Assembly (NCBI GenBank): GCA_017548985.1
Contig: JAFYYW010000036.1
Location: forward strand, 124,001 to 188,000
DNA length: 64,000 nucleotides
Source: Bacteroidales bacterium
Lineage (GTDB): Bacteria > Bacteroidota > Bacteroidia > Bacteroidales > UBA932
Reading direction: 5' to 3'
The notes beneath the pieces were generated by a model. The model saw only the letters and a program-made list of their open reading frames with translations. It ran no database searches and was not told where the DNA came from. This document shows, one piece after another, positions 24,424-32,704 of this stretch. The translations under genes were made by a program, and so were the position numbers. Positions within the stretch are counted from its first letter, which is position 1; each line of letters starts with the position of its first letter.

Positions 24424-26266
24424 AACGGCTGTATTATTAACGGTCGCCGCATTCTTTTTGGCGACCGCGTCGAAAGCTCAGGAGATGCCACGGATGGTCA
24501 CCATCCCCCCAGGCTCATTCATGATGGGGAGCGACCGGGGAGGTTTCGACGCTGACGAGTCCCCCGTCCATGAGGTGACTATATCCAGGGTGTTCAGGAT
24601 GAGCGAGACAGAGATCACCAACATCCAATACGAACAGTTCAGACCCGAGCATAAGGCCCTGAGAGGGAAAGGCGGATTCTCTTCCGGAGATGATGAGGCC
24701 GTGATCTTCGTGTCATACGATGATGCCCTTGCCTATTGCGCTTGGCTATCCGAAAAAACCGGAAGACGGTACCGGCTCCCGAGCGAGGCCGAGTGGGAAT
24801 ACGCCTGCAGGGCGAAAACCACAACCTTATATTATACCGGAGCGAATCTCCCTGAAGACATGCTGAAGAACCAGAAGACTGAAAGAGAATTGGTTCCGGT
24901 CTCACTTGAGTCCGTTTACGGACAGCCTAATCAATTCGGTCTGTACGGGATGCACGGGAATGTCGAGGAATGGTGTCTGGATTGGTACGGGGAGTATCCC
25001 GACAAACCCCTCAAAGACCCGGGAGGGCCTTCAAAGGGACTGTACAAGGTGACCAGGGGCGGAAGCCATAACACTCCCGTCGAATTCCTCCGCTGCGCCT
25101 CCCGCTCCGCGGCCATGCCGGGAGACAAGCATAACCAGATAGGATTCAGGGTGGTCGAGGCGGACTACGTCCCCAAGACATATAATATTATAGAAAAGAA
25201 GCCTTTGTACAGCCTCAAAGTTAAGCGGGGTAAAGCAAGGTGGGCGAATCCGTCCGACGAGCCTGTCTGGCGGGACCCGATTCCCTTTGTCATCCATCCG
25301 ATCGACAACACTCCTTTCTACGGCCATAATCACCAGCCGGCCATAACATGGTGCGGGAATGGTGACCTTCTGGCGATATGGTTCTCGACCGAAGCCGAGA
25401 GCGGAAGGGAGATGGTAGTCCTCGGATCAAGGTTCCGCGAAGGAGCGGAAAAATGGGATCCGGCCTCATTGTTCTTCAAGGTTCCGGACAGGAATATGAC
25501 AGGAAGCTCTCTGCTGACCCTAACGGATGGCACTTTGATTCATGTGAATGGAGTCGGGGACTCCGGGGACTGGAAGAGGCTGGCGATGGTCGTGAGATCC
25601 AGCCATGACAATGGCAAAACCTGGTCCGATCCCATCCTTGCGGAAGCGGAACATGCTGTGAGACATCAGGTTATCGCCGGTCCTATAATATATTCGGACG
25701 GCACTTTGATCCAGTGTTGCGACGCCGGTCCGGGAGGCGATGACGGGACGTCATTCCACCTTAGCGAGGACAACGGTGCCACTTGGGAAGACACCGGCTC
25801 GAAGATTCCAGGTATACATGCGGGAATCGTTGAGCTTAAGGATGGCCGGCTGATGGCTTTTGGCCGGGGCAATTCAATCGACGGGAAGATGCCGGTCAGT
25901 TATTCTAATGATAAAGGATATACCTGGACAAGCCGGGCAAGTGGATTTCCTCCGATCGGAAGCGGCCAGAGACTGGTGCTCAAAAGGCTTTTCGAAGGGC
26001 CGATCATGTTGGCAACTTTCACCAAAAGCGGCATGACGTTATTCCTTTCTTATGATGAGGGTGAGACCTGGACCGACGGGAAACTACTTACTGATGGCTC
26101 AGGGAAAACCATCGCTGGCGGAGCCTGGACCGGAGATTTCACCATGGACGCCAACCACGCCGAGCCCAAGGGTTATTTCGCCTGCACACAGACCCCCGAC
26201 GGAATCATACATCTGATCTCCAGCCGCCTGCATTACCGCTTCAACCTCCCCTGGCTGCTTCAATAG
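24389..26266 (+). CDS. FGE-like domain fused to a BNR/sialidase-like beta-propeller, exported
   Basis: A 625-residue exported protein with a signal peptide ending near TASKAQ. Residues about 32-265 are a formylglycine-generating-enzyme-like (SUMF1/PF03781) domain: MVTIPPGSFMMGSDRGG, YRLPSEAEWEYACRA, GLYGMHGNVEEWCLDWYG, VTRGGSHNTP. The two cysteines needed by true FGE are absent; only C236 (LRCASRS) remains. Residues about 300-625 are a BNR propeller with four Asp boxes (S405 HDNGKTW, S459 EDNGATW, S506 NDKGYTW, S554 YDEGETW). No sialidase RIP arginine motif is evident, so glycan binding or hydrolysis of another kind is possible. An ATG at 24407 is an alternative start. Confidence 0.8.
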   Translation: MNNVTKMGKSLETAVLLTVAAFFLATASKAQEMPRMVTIPPGSFMMGSDRGGFDADESPVHEVTISRVFRMSETEITNIQYEQFRPEHKALRGKGGFSSGDDEAVIFVSYDDALAYCAWLSEKTGRRYRLPSEAEWEYACRAKTTTLYYTGANLPEDMLKNQKTERELVPVSLESVYGQPNQFGLYGMHGNVEEWCLDWYGEYPDKPLKDPGGPSKGLYKVTRGGSHNTPVEFLRCASRSAAMPGDKHNQIGFRVVEADYVPKTYNIIEKKPLYSLKVKRGKARWANPSDEPVWRDPIPFVIHPIDNTPFYGHNHQPAITWCGNGDLLAIWFSTEAESGREMVVLGSRFREGAEKWDPASLFFKVPDRNMTGSSLLTLTDGTLIHVNGVGDSGDWKRLAMVVRSSHDNGKTWSDPILAEAEHAVRHQVIAGPIIYSDGTLIQCCDAGPGGDDGTSFHLSEDNGATWEDTGSKIPGIHAGIVELKDGRLMAFGRGNSIDGKMPVSYSNDKGYTWTSRASGFPPIGSGQRLVLKRLFEGPIMLATFTKSGMTLFLSYDEGETWTDGKLLTDGSGKTIAGGAWTGDFTMDANHAEPKGYFACTQTPDGIIHLISSRLHYRFNLPWLLQ

Positions 26267-26301
26267 TATTTTGACGGTTTCGGAGGGGGGCGTCTGAACC
26301 G

Positions 26302-27228
26302 CTAAAGCGCGGAAAGACGGGCCTGCGCGGCGGCTTTCTCGGTCTCATCAGGCGAGACCCGGATCAACATCGGAAGATACTTCTTCTCCAGTTTCACATC
26401 CTTGCTGTTCCTAGCCAGCAAAACACAATTCTTGATCGTCGCATAATCGTCCGGATGCTTCTTCAGGACCTTGTTGTACATTTTCAAGGCCGACTTGTTG
26501 TCCTTCTTGTAGACAAGGTAATACGACCCGATGTTAGTCATGTACTGCGCGGCGTCCGGATAATAAGCCAGCATCTTCTCTGAAAGCTCCTTGAACGCCT
26601 CATAAGAGGTCGGGGTGCCGATCTGATAGAAAGCGAAACAGCAATCCTGCATCACCGCCGGAAACAGGTCCTTGTCCGACACCAGACCCGGATACTCCCA
26701 GGTCGGATGGGTATGACCATCAAGATCTATCAGGGCCTTCAAGCTGGAAAGCGCCATGTCCGGGCTGTCCTTCTCATAATCCAGCAGGGCGGAGATTTTG
26801 TATATTCTCAAATCCAGACGGTTCTGGTTGAGCTCGATAGCCTTGTCCAGCGCCTGGGTCCCCTTTCCGAACAACTCGTCATCAAAACTCGACACCAGGA
26901 AATAGTTTACATCATTGCCCAATGAGTCTTTCAGTGTCAGGGACGGGGCGACACCCAGATACCTGTTGCCACTCTTCACCTCGAGCTTCTCTGAACGGCT
27001 CTTATTAAAATAATAGGAGAACTGTCCCAAAAGCATATCGGTGTCATCCGGATAATCCTTCTCCCATCTCTGGAGCAGGGTCTCAATCCCGACTCCAGCG
27101 GCTCCCAGCTTGGACACCAACAAGTTGTAGCGCTCTGAATACTCCTCCCGTGTGGGCTTGGTCTGGGCTGAGAGCGGCAGCAGGGCCACCGAGGCCACAA
27201 GCGCCAAAATGATTCTTCTCATATTCAT
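26302..27228 (-). CDS. Exported TPR-like repeat protein, function unknown
   Basis: A 308-residue protein with a signal peptide (RRIILALVASVALLPLSAQ). Helical repeat signatures of the TPR type appear in the second half, for example AFKELSEKMLAYYPDAAQYM, GSYYLVYKKDNKSALKMYNK and VLKKHPDDYATIKNC. It probably mediates protein contacts in the periplasm; no enzyme motif is visible. Its ATG overlaps the RsmF-like gene stop in an ATGA junction, placing it last in the pyrE operon. Between this stop and the end of the FGE-like gene on the other strand (26267-26301) only a weak 5-bp stem is seen. Confidence 0.7.
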   Translation of the reverse strand: MNMRRIILALVASVALLPLSAQTKPTREEYSERYNLLVSKLGAAGVGIETLLQRWEKDYPDDTDMLLGQFSYYFNKSRSEKLEVKSGNRYLGVAPSLTLKDSLGNDVNYFLVSSFDDELFGKGTQALDKAIELNQNRLDLRIYKISALLDYEKDSPDMALSSLKALIDLDGHTHPTWEYPGLVSDKDLFPAVMQDCCFAFYQIGTPTSYEAFKELSEKMLAYYPDAAQYMTNIGSYYLVYKKDNKSALKMYNKVLKKHPDDYATIKNCVLLARNSKDVKLEKKYLPMLIRVSPDETEKAAAQARLSAL

Positions 27229-28568
27229 AAATCAATTCTTATCCTTCTGTTCTGCGGATGGAGGTTGTTCCACCGCTTTCCGATGTTTTTCACAAATCCG
27301 AGGGGATGCCCCTCAAAACAAACTATCAAGTAACCTTCAGGTTGTCCTTCAACGAATATGCCGTCCCGATGAAGGAAGCGCAAAGCGGTGTCCCGGTCAA
27401 GCTCGACGGCCGGGTACCTGTCCAGCGGCGGATCGATACTGAGAGCCCAGTCGGCTGAAGGAATGAAATCACGACCTTTAGTGACTCCTTTCTCAAGTCC
27501 GTTCCGGATCGGTCTCAGAACCTCAACGCCATTTTTCGTGGCGCCTGCGGGAGCTGTTTTACGGAGTATAGAGACGAACTGTCCCTCCCCTTGCACGAAC
27601 CCCGGGACCAGGAGTCCACCTGTTCGTGCCTGAATCACGCCAGGGAGGCTTGAATATTCATAATCAACTACTTCCGCTCCTAATTCAGAAGCTATCCATT
27701 CAACATTAGAATCATTTTCAGCCTCCTCGAATGTGCAAGTGGAGTAGATCAAGAGACCATTTTGCCGGAGAGATGGCCATGCGTCGGCCAAGATTCTCTT
27801 CTGCCGGGCGGCACAAAGTTCCACAGCCTCCAGGGACCAATCCTCGACCGCCTTTGGGTCCTTACGGAACATTCCCTCACCGGAGCAAGGTGCGTCCACT
27901 ACCATGACATCAAAAAAACTTTCCTGCTTTGAGAACGCCTTGGGGTCGCAGGATGTCACTATGACATTCGGATCGCCCCAAATCGCCACGTTATCCGACA
28001 GAACCGAGGCCCTGTTACGCATAACCTCGTTGGCGACCAGCTGGAAACCATCTCCGAAACGTTCCCGCAGCGACGCGGCCAAATCCGTGGTCTTGCCTCC
28101 CGGAGCGGCACATAGATCTAGAACTCTAACCGGCCTTCCGAGGCCTTCAAAAGCGTCAAGGTGCTCCCTGAAAATATGACCGACAACCATCGCTGAAGAG
28201 TCCTGGACGTAGTAGCATCCGGCATGGAACAACGGATCCATCACAAACCTCGGCCTCTCCGCCAGCATCATCCCGTACCCGTTCCACGGAATACTCTCGA
28301 ACTGGAGGGGCCTTAGGGGCTCAACCGCCTCGCTTCGCTCGGCCCCACCGCTCGCATCGCAAAGCGATGCTCCGGTCCCCCCTCTTACAGTGCCGAGGGT
28401 GGCATGGGTTGAGCTCCCTAAGCCCCTCCAGTTCTGAAGCTTATAAGGATTAAGACGGATGGAGACTGATGGAGTTTGTGAAAGGGCGTCGAAGGCGATG
28501 GGGGCACGCTCCGGCCCAATCGCCCTTGAAAGGATGTCCATCAAGACCCTGTCCTCGATTCCCTCCAT
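27225..28568 (-). CDS. RsmF-like rRNA/tRNA cytosine-C5 methyltransferase with in-frame palindromic insertion
   Basis: A 447-residue SAM-dependent RNA m5C methyltransferase of the NOL1/NOP2/Sun family. Motifs: VLDLCAAPGGKTTDLAA (SAM site), VVDAPCSGEGMFRKDP with the PCSGEG cysteine, and IYSTCTFEEAENDSNVEWI with the second catalytic cysteine; a C-terminal domain follows from about residue 330. Residues about 45-90 are encoded by a 136-base palindromic element (28299-28434), inserted in frame between SIRLNPYK and FESIPWNGYG, two blocks that stand closer together in relatives. The catalytic core is intact, so the enzyme may still work. It sits 5 bases after the SRPBCC gene. Confidence 0.88.
   Translation of the reverse strand: MEGIEDRVLMDILSRAIGPERAPIAFDALSQTPSVSIRLNPYKLQNWRGLGSSTHATLGTVRGGTGASLCDASGGAERSEAVEPLRPLQFESIPWNGYGMMLAERPRFVMDPLFHAGCYYVQDSSAMVVGHIFREHLDAFEGLGRPVRVLDLCAAPGGKTTDLAASLRERFGDGFQLVANEVMRNRASVLSDNVAIWGDPNVIVTSCDPKAFSKQESFFDVMVVDAPCSGEGMFRKDPKAVEDWSLEAVELCAARQKRILADAWPSLRQNGLLIYSTCTFEEAENDSNVEWIASELGAEVVDYEYSSLPGVIQARTGGLLVPGFVQGEGQFVSILRKTAPAGATKNGVEVLRPIRNGLEKGVTKGRDFIPSADWALSIDPPLDRYPAVELDRDTALRFLHRDGIFVEGQPEGYLIVCFEGHPLGFVKNIGKRWNNLHPQNRRIRIDL
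28299..28434. repeat. 136-bp palindromic element inside the RsmF-like gene
   Basis: Two 28-base arms (28299-28326 and 28407-28434) are near-perfect reverse complements, beginning GAACTGGAGGGG on the left and ending CCCCTCCAGTTC on the right, differing by a one-base shift within the arm. Inside is a second GC-rich hairpin (28347-28376) with the stem GCATCGC/GCGATGC around AAA, and a CTCGCTTCGCTCGG segment. This nested structure is like REP/MITE-type palindromes. It reads through in frame as codons, giving the peptide stretch with TGASLCDASGGAERSEAVE. Confidence 0.8.
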
Positions 28569-28573
28569 CTGTC

Positions 28574-29059
28574 CTATGCCTGGCCCTGCCTCTTGGCAAG
28601 TTCCTCCTGCATCTTGCGCATGGTCTCCTCGTCAACCCCCTCAGGCATCCTGCCCTCGGAAACCGACACAAGACCATCCACGACCCTATCCAGAGCCTCC
28701 TTGATCTTCCCGGAAAGCATCATCTTCATCATGAGATTGAGGTCGGCGTGGAACTCAACATGGAAATCCGTCTTTTGGGAACCGTCAGGAACAGCATCGA
28801 AATGGAGCGAGCCACCAAAACTGAATGGCGCCCCGTTGTCGATAAACTGGATCAGCGAATAAGGAATCCTATCCCTTACCATAATCCCGATCTTAAATCC
28901 CTGGATGGTCGCGGTGATGGTGTCATAATCAGCCTCTACTCCCTGCCTCTTGTCCTCAGGAAGCATCTGGACGAAGTTCCTCATGTCGACAAAAGCCATG
29001 TAAAGTTCAAATGGGGATTTTGAGACTATCCCGTGCTTGCTTTTTATCTCTGTGTTCAT
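28574..29059 (-). CDS. SRPBCC (START-like) fold protein
   Basis: A 161-residue cytoplasmic protein with the pattern of the polyketide cyclase/START superfamily: an N-terminal strand and helix (KHGIVSKSPFELYMAFVDMR), a run of strands (ATIQGFKIGIMVRDRIPYSL), DFHVEFHADLNLMMKMML and a long C-terminal helix. Such proteins bind hydrophobic ligands; none can be named. The C-terminal 40 residues are charged and helical. It lies between pyrE (12 bases away) and the RsmF-like gene (5 bases), so it is part of that operon. Confidence 0.7.
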   Translation of the reverse strand: MNTEIKSKHGIVSKSPFELYMAFVDMRNFVQMLPEDKRQGVEADYDTITATIQGFKIGIMVRDRIPYSLIQFIDNGAPFSFGGSLHFDAVPDGSQKTDFHVEFHADLNLMMKMMLSGKIKEALDRVVDGLVSVSEGRMPEGVDEETMRKMQEELAKRQGQA

Positions 29060-29071
29060 ATTCCTTTATTA

Positions 29072-29704
29072 TTATTTATTCCAGCCGGCAGGATCCTCGC
29101 GCCAACGCTGAAGCACCTCGGTGTCAGAAGGTTTGACAAGACCTGCCGAGGTCGCCACATCAATAAGCGAGCCATAATTGGAAAGAGTCGCGAGTGGCAC
29201 ACCTGCCTCCTTGAACCTCTCTGAGGCAAGATCGAACCCATAAGTGAATATCGCCACCATCCCAAGCACATCAGCCCCGGCCTTACGCAGGGCATCGACA
29301 GCAGCCAAGCTGCTCATCCCTGTAGAGATAAGATCCTCTATCACAACGACTTTCGCCCCCTCGGGCAGGAAGCCCTCAACCTGGGAACCAGTCCCATGAT
29401 CTTTCGGTTTCGGACGAACATAGACAAAGGGTTTACCCATCCTGTCGGCGGCCAGGACGCCATGGGCGATAGCACCCGTAGCGACTCCCGCCAAAACTTC
29501 CGTCTCAGGATACAGATCCGTCACCTTTGCGGCGAAAGCCTCCGCCACCATAGAGCGCAGGGACGGATCGGAAAGGATCCGGCGGTTGTCGCAATAAATC
29601 GGAGACCGCCACCCGGAAGCCCAGGTGAAAGGGTCTTCGGGACGAAGGAGAACCGCTCCGATCCCCAACAACCCAGCAGCCAGTTTTCTGTCAATAGAGT
29701 CCAT
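29072..29704 (-). CDS. pyrE: Orotate phosphoribosyltransferase PyrE
   Basis: A 210-residue enzyme of pyrimidine synthesis that joins orotate and PRPP to make OMP. Family features: FTWASGWRSPIYCDNRRILS near residue 27, VLAGVATGAIAHGVLAA, VYVRPKPKDHGTGSQVEG and the PRPP-binding loop KVVVIEDLISTGMSS. Length is normal for PyrE. It is the first gene of the minus-strand unit with a -7 element at 29745-29752, and is divergent from the Nudix gene. Confidence 0.95.
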   Translation of the reverse strand: MDSIDRKLAAGLLGIGAVLLRPEDPFTWASGWRSPIYCDNRRILSDPSLRSMVAEAFAAKVTDLYPETEVLAGVATGAIAHGVLAADRMGKPFVYVRPKPKDHGTGSQVEGFLPEGAKVVVIEDLISTGMSSLAAVDALRKAGADVLGMVAIFTYGFDLASERFKEAGVPLATLSNYGSLIDVATSAGLVKPSDTEVLQRWREDPAGWNK

Positions 29705-29744
29705 GTTCTTTCAAATGATTTCTTAAATTCGCGGACGTAGCTTA

Positions 29745-29769
29745 CAAATATAGCTAATTAAATCATCAA
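29745..29769 (-). promoter_or_regulatory. Promoter for pyrE
   Basis: On the minus strand TATATTTG (29752-29745) matches TAnnTTTG, 40 bases before the pyrE ATG. A TTG at 29769-29767 is upstream but only 14 bases away, shorter than usual. It lies in the 66-base gap shared with the divergent Nudix gene. Confidence 0.55.
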
Positions 29770-29770
29770 G

Positions 29771-30406
29771 ATGCGCAAGATCTACCTTGAAAAGAGGTGC
29801 ATGGTCATCTGCCCGCCCGACGAGCCTGCCCTTTCGGATCCCAATTCCGTGGAGTTCCACGTTGGGAATCCAGGCGACATATCCCGGCTTGTTGACATGT
29901 TCGAGACGTCGGAGGCTCTTTCAAGGATTTTTATCCCGACTAATGACGAGGATTCCACCTATGCCGCGTTCCGCTCCTGCTTCAAGGAGGTCAACGCCGC
30001 CGGAGGGCTGGTTTCCAACAGGCGAGGAGACGTCCTCCTGATCCGCAGGAACAACCTCTGGGATCTGCCGAAAGGGCATCAGGAGCCGGGAGAGGATATC
30101 GCCGTGACAGCCTTGAGAGAGGTAGAGGAAGAGACCGGGATCCCTGAGCTCGAGCTGGGACGGCTCATCTGCGTGACAGACCACTGCTACCGGAGAAACG
30201 ACATCTGGCACCTGAAGCACACTTGGTGGTACGACATGCTGTACACCAATCCGGTTGACCTCACTCCCCAGCGGGAAGAGGACATCACCAAGGCAGCCTG
30301 GGTCGCGCGCTCCAGCCTTTCCCCTTATCTCAAAGACACCTATCCCTCGATAGTCGAGGTATTCCGTGAGATGAAACATTTTGGAGAGAATGGGCGTATA
30401 TTATAG
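29771..30406 (+). CDS. Nudix hydrolase
   Basis: A 211-residue cytoplasmic pyrophosphohydrolase. The Nudix box is complete at about residues 101-123 (GHQEPGEDIAVTALREVEEE followed by TGI). The first about 75 residues are an extra N-terminal region (MVICPPDEPALSDPNSVEFH), common in Bacteroidota Nudix proteins of this size, with no clear domain. The substrate, a nucleoside diphosphate derivative, is unknown. It is followed 21 bases later by queA and may be co-transcribed with it. Confidence 0.88.
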   Translation: MRKIYLEKRCMVICPPDEPALSDPNSVEFHVGNPGDISRLVDMFETSEALSRIFIPTNDEDSTYAAFRSCFKEVNAAGGLVSNRRGDVLLIRRNNLWDLPKGHQEPGEDIAVTALREVEEETGIPELELGRLICVTDHCYRRNDIWHLKHTWWYDMLYTNPVDLTPQREEDITKAAWVARSSLSPYLKDTYPSIVEVFREMKHFGENGRIL

Positions 30407-30427
30407 GTATCGGATTTATTGATATTT

Positions 30428-31477
30428 ATGAAACTCTCACAATTCCAGTTCCTCCTTCCGAAGGAGCGTGTTGCCCAAGAACCCACAAGATGGCGTGATG
30501 AATGCAAACTGATGGTAGTCCACAAGGACACCGGCGAGATCGAACACAGGATTTTCAAAGACATCATAGATTATTTCGGCAAGGGTGACACCTTCGTCCT
30601 CAACGACACGAAGGTTTTCCCGGCCAGGCTATACGGTAAGAAAGAGAAGACCGGAGCCGACATCATGGTGTTCCTCCTCCGGGAGCTCAACCGGGAACAG
30701 CATCTATGGGATGTCATAGTGGATCCGGCAAGGAAAATCAGGATAGGCAACAAGCTTTATTTCGGTGACGACCAGAGCCTGGTGGCCGAAGTGATAGACA
30801 ACACCACCTCCAGGGGACGTACCCTGAGGTTCCTCTATGACGGCCCATACGAGGATTTCAAGCAGTCCCTGTTCAATCTCGGGGAACTCCCTGTTCCCAA
30901 GTGGGTGAAGAGCAAGGTGACGGCCGAGGACAAGGAGAACTACCAGACCATCTTCGCCGCGCACGAGGGTGCCGTGGCGGTTCCCTCGGCAGGCACACAT
31001 TTCAGCCGTGAGCTTTTCAACAGGATGATACTCAAGGACATAGACAAAGCTTTTATCACTGTCCACATGGGTATCGGCCAGTTCCGCAGGGTCGATGTGG
31101 AGGATTTGTCGAAACACAGGATGGATTCCGAGAGGCTCATCATCAGTGAGGATGCTTGCAAGGTCATAAACAAGGCCAAGAACGGTGGCCACAAGGTGGT
31201 GGCTATCGGCACGACTGTGATGAGGGGCCTTGAGACTTATGTGACAACGACACATGAGGTCAAGCCTTTCGACGGATGGACCAACAAGTTCATATTCCCG
31301 CCTTATGATTTCTCCATTCCTGACGCTATCGTGTCCGGCTTCCACATGCCGGAGTCCACGATGCTGATGGCCGTGGCGGCGTTTGGTGGTTTTGACAATA
31401 TCATGAACGCCTACAAGGTCGCGCTGGAGGAAGACTACCGCTTCGGTCCATACGGCGACGCCATGCTGGTCATATAA
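30428..31477 (+). CDS. queA: S-adenosylmethionine:tRNA ribosyltransferase-isomerase QueA
   Basis: A 349-residue enzyme of queuosine synthesis that transfers and isomerises the ribosyl group of SAM onto preQ1-modified tRNA. Recognised blocks: LSQFQFLLPKERVAQEPTRW at the start, GDTFVLNDTKVFPARLYGKK, EGAVAVPSAGTHFSRELFNR, ITVHMGIGQFRRVDVEDL and VVAIGTTVMRGLETYV. Length matches the family. The frame is open three codons further (from 30419) but the ATG at 30428 gives the family start. Confidence 0.94.
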   Translation: MKLSQFQFLLPKERVAQEPTRWRDECKLMVVHKDTGEIEHRIFKDIIDYFGKGDTFVLNDTKVFPARLYGKKEKTGADIMVFLLRELNREQHLWDVIVDPARKIRIGNKLYFGDDQSLVAEVIDNTTSRGRTLRFLYDGPYEDFKQSLFNLGELPVPKWVKSKVTAEDKENYQTIFAAHEGAVAVPSAGTHFSRELFNRMILKDIDKAFITVHMGIGQFRRVDVEDLSKHRMDSERLIISEDACKVINKAKNGGHKVVAIGTTVMRGLETYVTTTHEVKPFDGWTNKFIFPPYDFSIPDAIVSGFHMPESTMLMAVAAFGGFDNIMNAYKVALEEDYRFGPYGDAMLVI

Positions 31478-31496
31478 CTATTAACTATTTAAAACT

Positions 31497-32669
31497 ATGG
31501 AAAATTTCAATGAGGAAAGGGCGTGCCTATGCGCCCTGAACAGGATTTTTGGATTCGAGCCAAAAATCGGCAAAGGCCTTATCGAGGCTTTCGGCGGAGC
31601 TGCCGCCGTGTTCAAAGCGACACAAAACGAGCTGTCAGAACTGCTGGGGTCATATTCAAGAACCCGGTTCGCTACACTTATCACTGGAAACGCGTTCGAG
31701 TCCGCTGCCATCGAGCTTGAGAAACTCGCCGATGACGGATGCCGGTTTATCGGAATCGGAGAGGCCGGTTACCCCAAGGCGTTGCTCGAATGTGACGATC
31801 CACCCCTAGGGCTTTATTATAAAGGTGCTCTTCCCCCAGAAGAGGTGTTCGACATACGCCCCCAGATAGCGGTGATCGGTACCAGAAGCCTGTCCTATTA
31901 TGGCAGGGACTGGTGCAGGAATATCGTTGAAGCCATGTCTAAAGCTAAGGTGAAACCGTTGATTGTCAGTGGTTTGGCCCTCGGGGTCGATGTAACCGCA
32001 CACCGCGCGGCGCTCGATTTCGGGTTACCGACCATCGGTGTCATGGCCACCGGAATTGACGACATCTATCCCCCTCAGAACATAAAGACAGGCCAGTTGA
32101 TGGCCTCCACTCCAGGTTGCGCCCTGATAACCGACTATCCACCCCGGACAGGAGCTGTCAGGATAAACTTTTTGCGCAGGAACAGGATCATCGCCGGAAT
32201 GTGCTCCGCCACCATCCTCGTGGAATCCAAGATCAGGGGCGGTGGGATGATGACAGCCCGTCTGGCGAACTCCTACGACAGAGACGTTTTCGCCCTTCCG
32301 GGACGAATTGACGATCCCCTGTCACAAGGATGCAACATGTTGATAAGAGAGACTATAGCGGCGCCAATCGGTGATCTCCAGGAACTTGTGGAGAGGCTCG
32401 GTCTGGGCATCACCGGCATCGCTTTGAAAGCCGACTTCCGGAAGGAGGTCGAGGACTGTTACGCCGAGATGGACGAGACCTCGAGAAGGGACATCCTCAA
32501 ATTGGCCCTGGCGGTGAAATCCAGGCGCGGGATAGGCATGGATGATCTGTGCTCCTTGTTCGGCTGGACCTTCAGCAAGGTCAGCCGCATCGTCACCACT
32601 CTTGAATGTGACGGATTCATATCGGTCGACCTCCTTCAACATTGCTCTCCTCGCGTGGCGAAATCCTGA
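31497..32669 (+). CDS. dprA: DNA-processing protein DprA (Smf)
   Basis: A 390-residue protein that loads RecA on incoming single-stranded DNA. A helical N-terminal region (residues about 1-85) is followed by the Rossmann-like DprA domain: IAVIGTRSLSYYGRDWCRNI, LIVSGLALGVDVTAHRAALD, GLPTIGVMATGIDDIYPPQN, FLRRNRIIAGMCSATILVES and GRIDDPLSQGCNMLIRETI. The C-terminal about 60 residues (RRGIGMDDLCSLFGWTFSKV) fit the winged-helix DprA_WH domain. It begins 19 bases after queA. Confidence 0.94.
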   Translation: MENFNEERACLCALNRIFGFEPKIGKGLIEAFGGAAAVFKATQNELSELLGSYSRTRFATLITGNAFESAAIELEKLADDGCRFIGIGEAGYPKALLECDDPPLGLYYKGALPPEEVFDIRPQIAVIGTRSLSYYGRDWCRNIVEAMSKAKVKPLIVSGLALGVDVTAHRAALDFGLPTIGVMATGIDDIYPPQNIKTGQLMASTPGCALITDYPPRTGAVRINFLRRNRIIAGMCSATILVESKIRGGGMMTARLANSYDRDVFALPGRIDDPLSQGCNMLIRETIAAPIGDLQELVERLGLGITGIALKADFRKEVEDCYAEMDETSRRDILKLALAVKSRRGIGMDDLCSLFGWTFSKVSRIVTTLECDGFISVDLLQHCSPRVAKS

Positions 32670-32690
32670 CGGATTAAGAGAAAAAATGAG

Positions 32691-32698
32691 TATCTTTG
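32691..32698 (+). promoter_or_regulatory. -7 element for tatD, very close to its start codon
   Basis: TATCTTTG matches TAnnTTTG in full and ends only 6 bases before the tatD ATG at 32705, so transcription would start at or next to the start codon. No convincing TTTG/TTG is seen 17-23 bases upstream. Confidence 0.5.
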
Positions 32699-32704
32699 GG
32701 GGAT

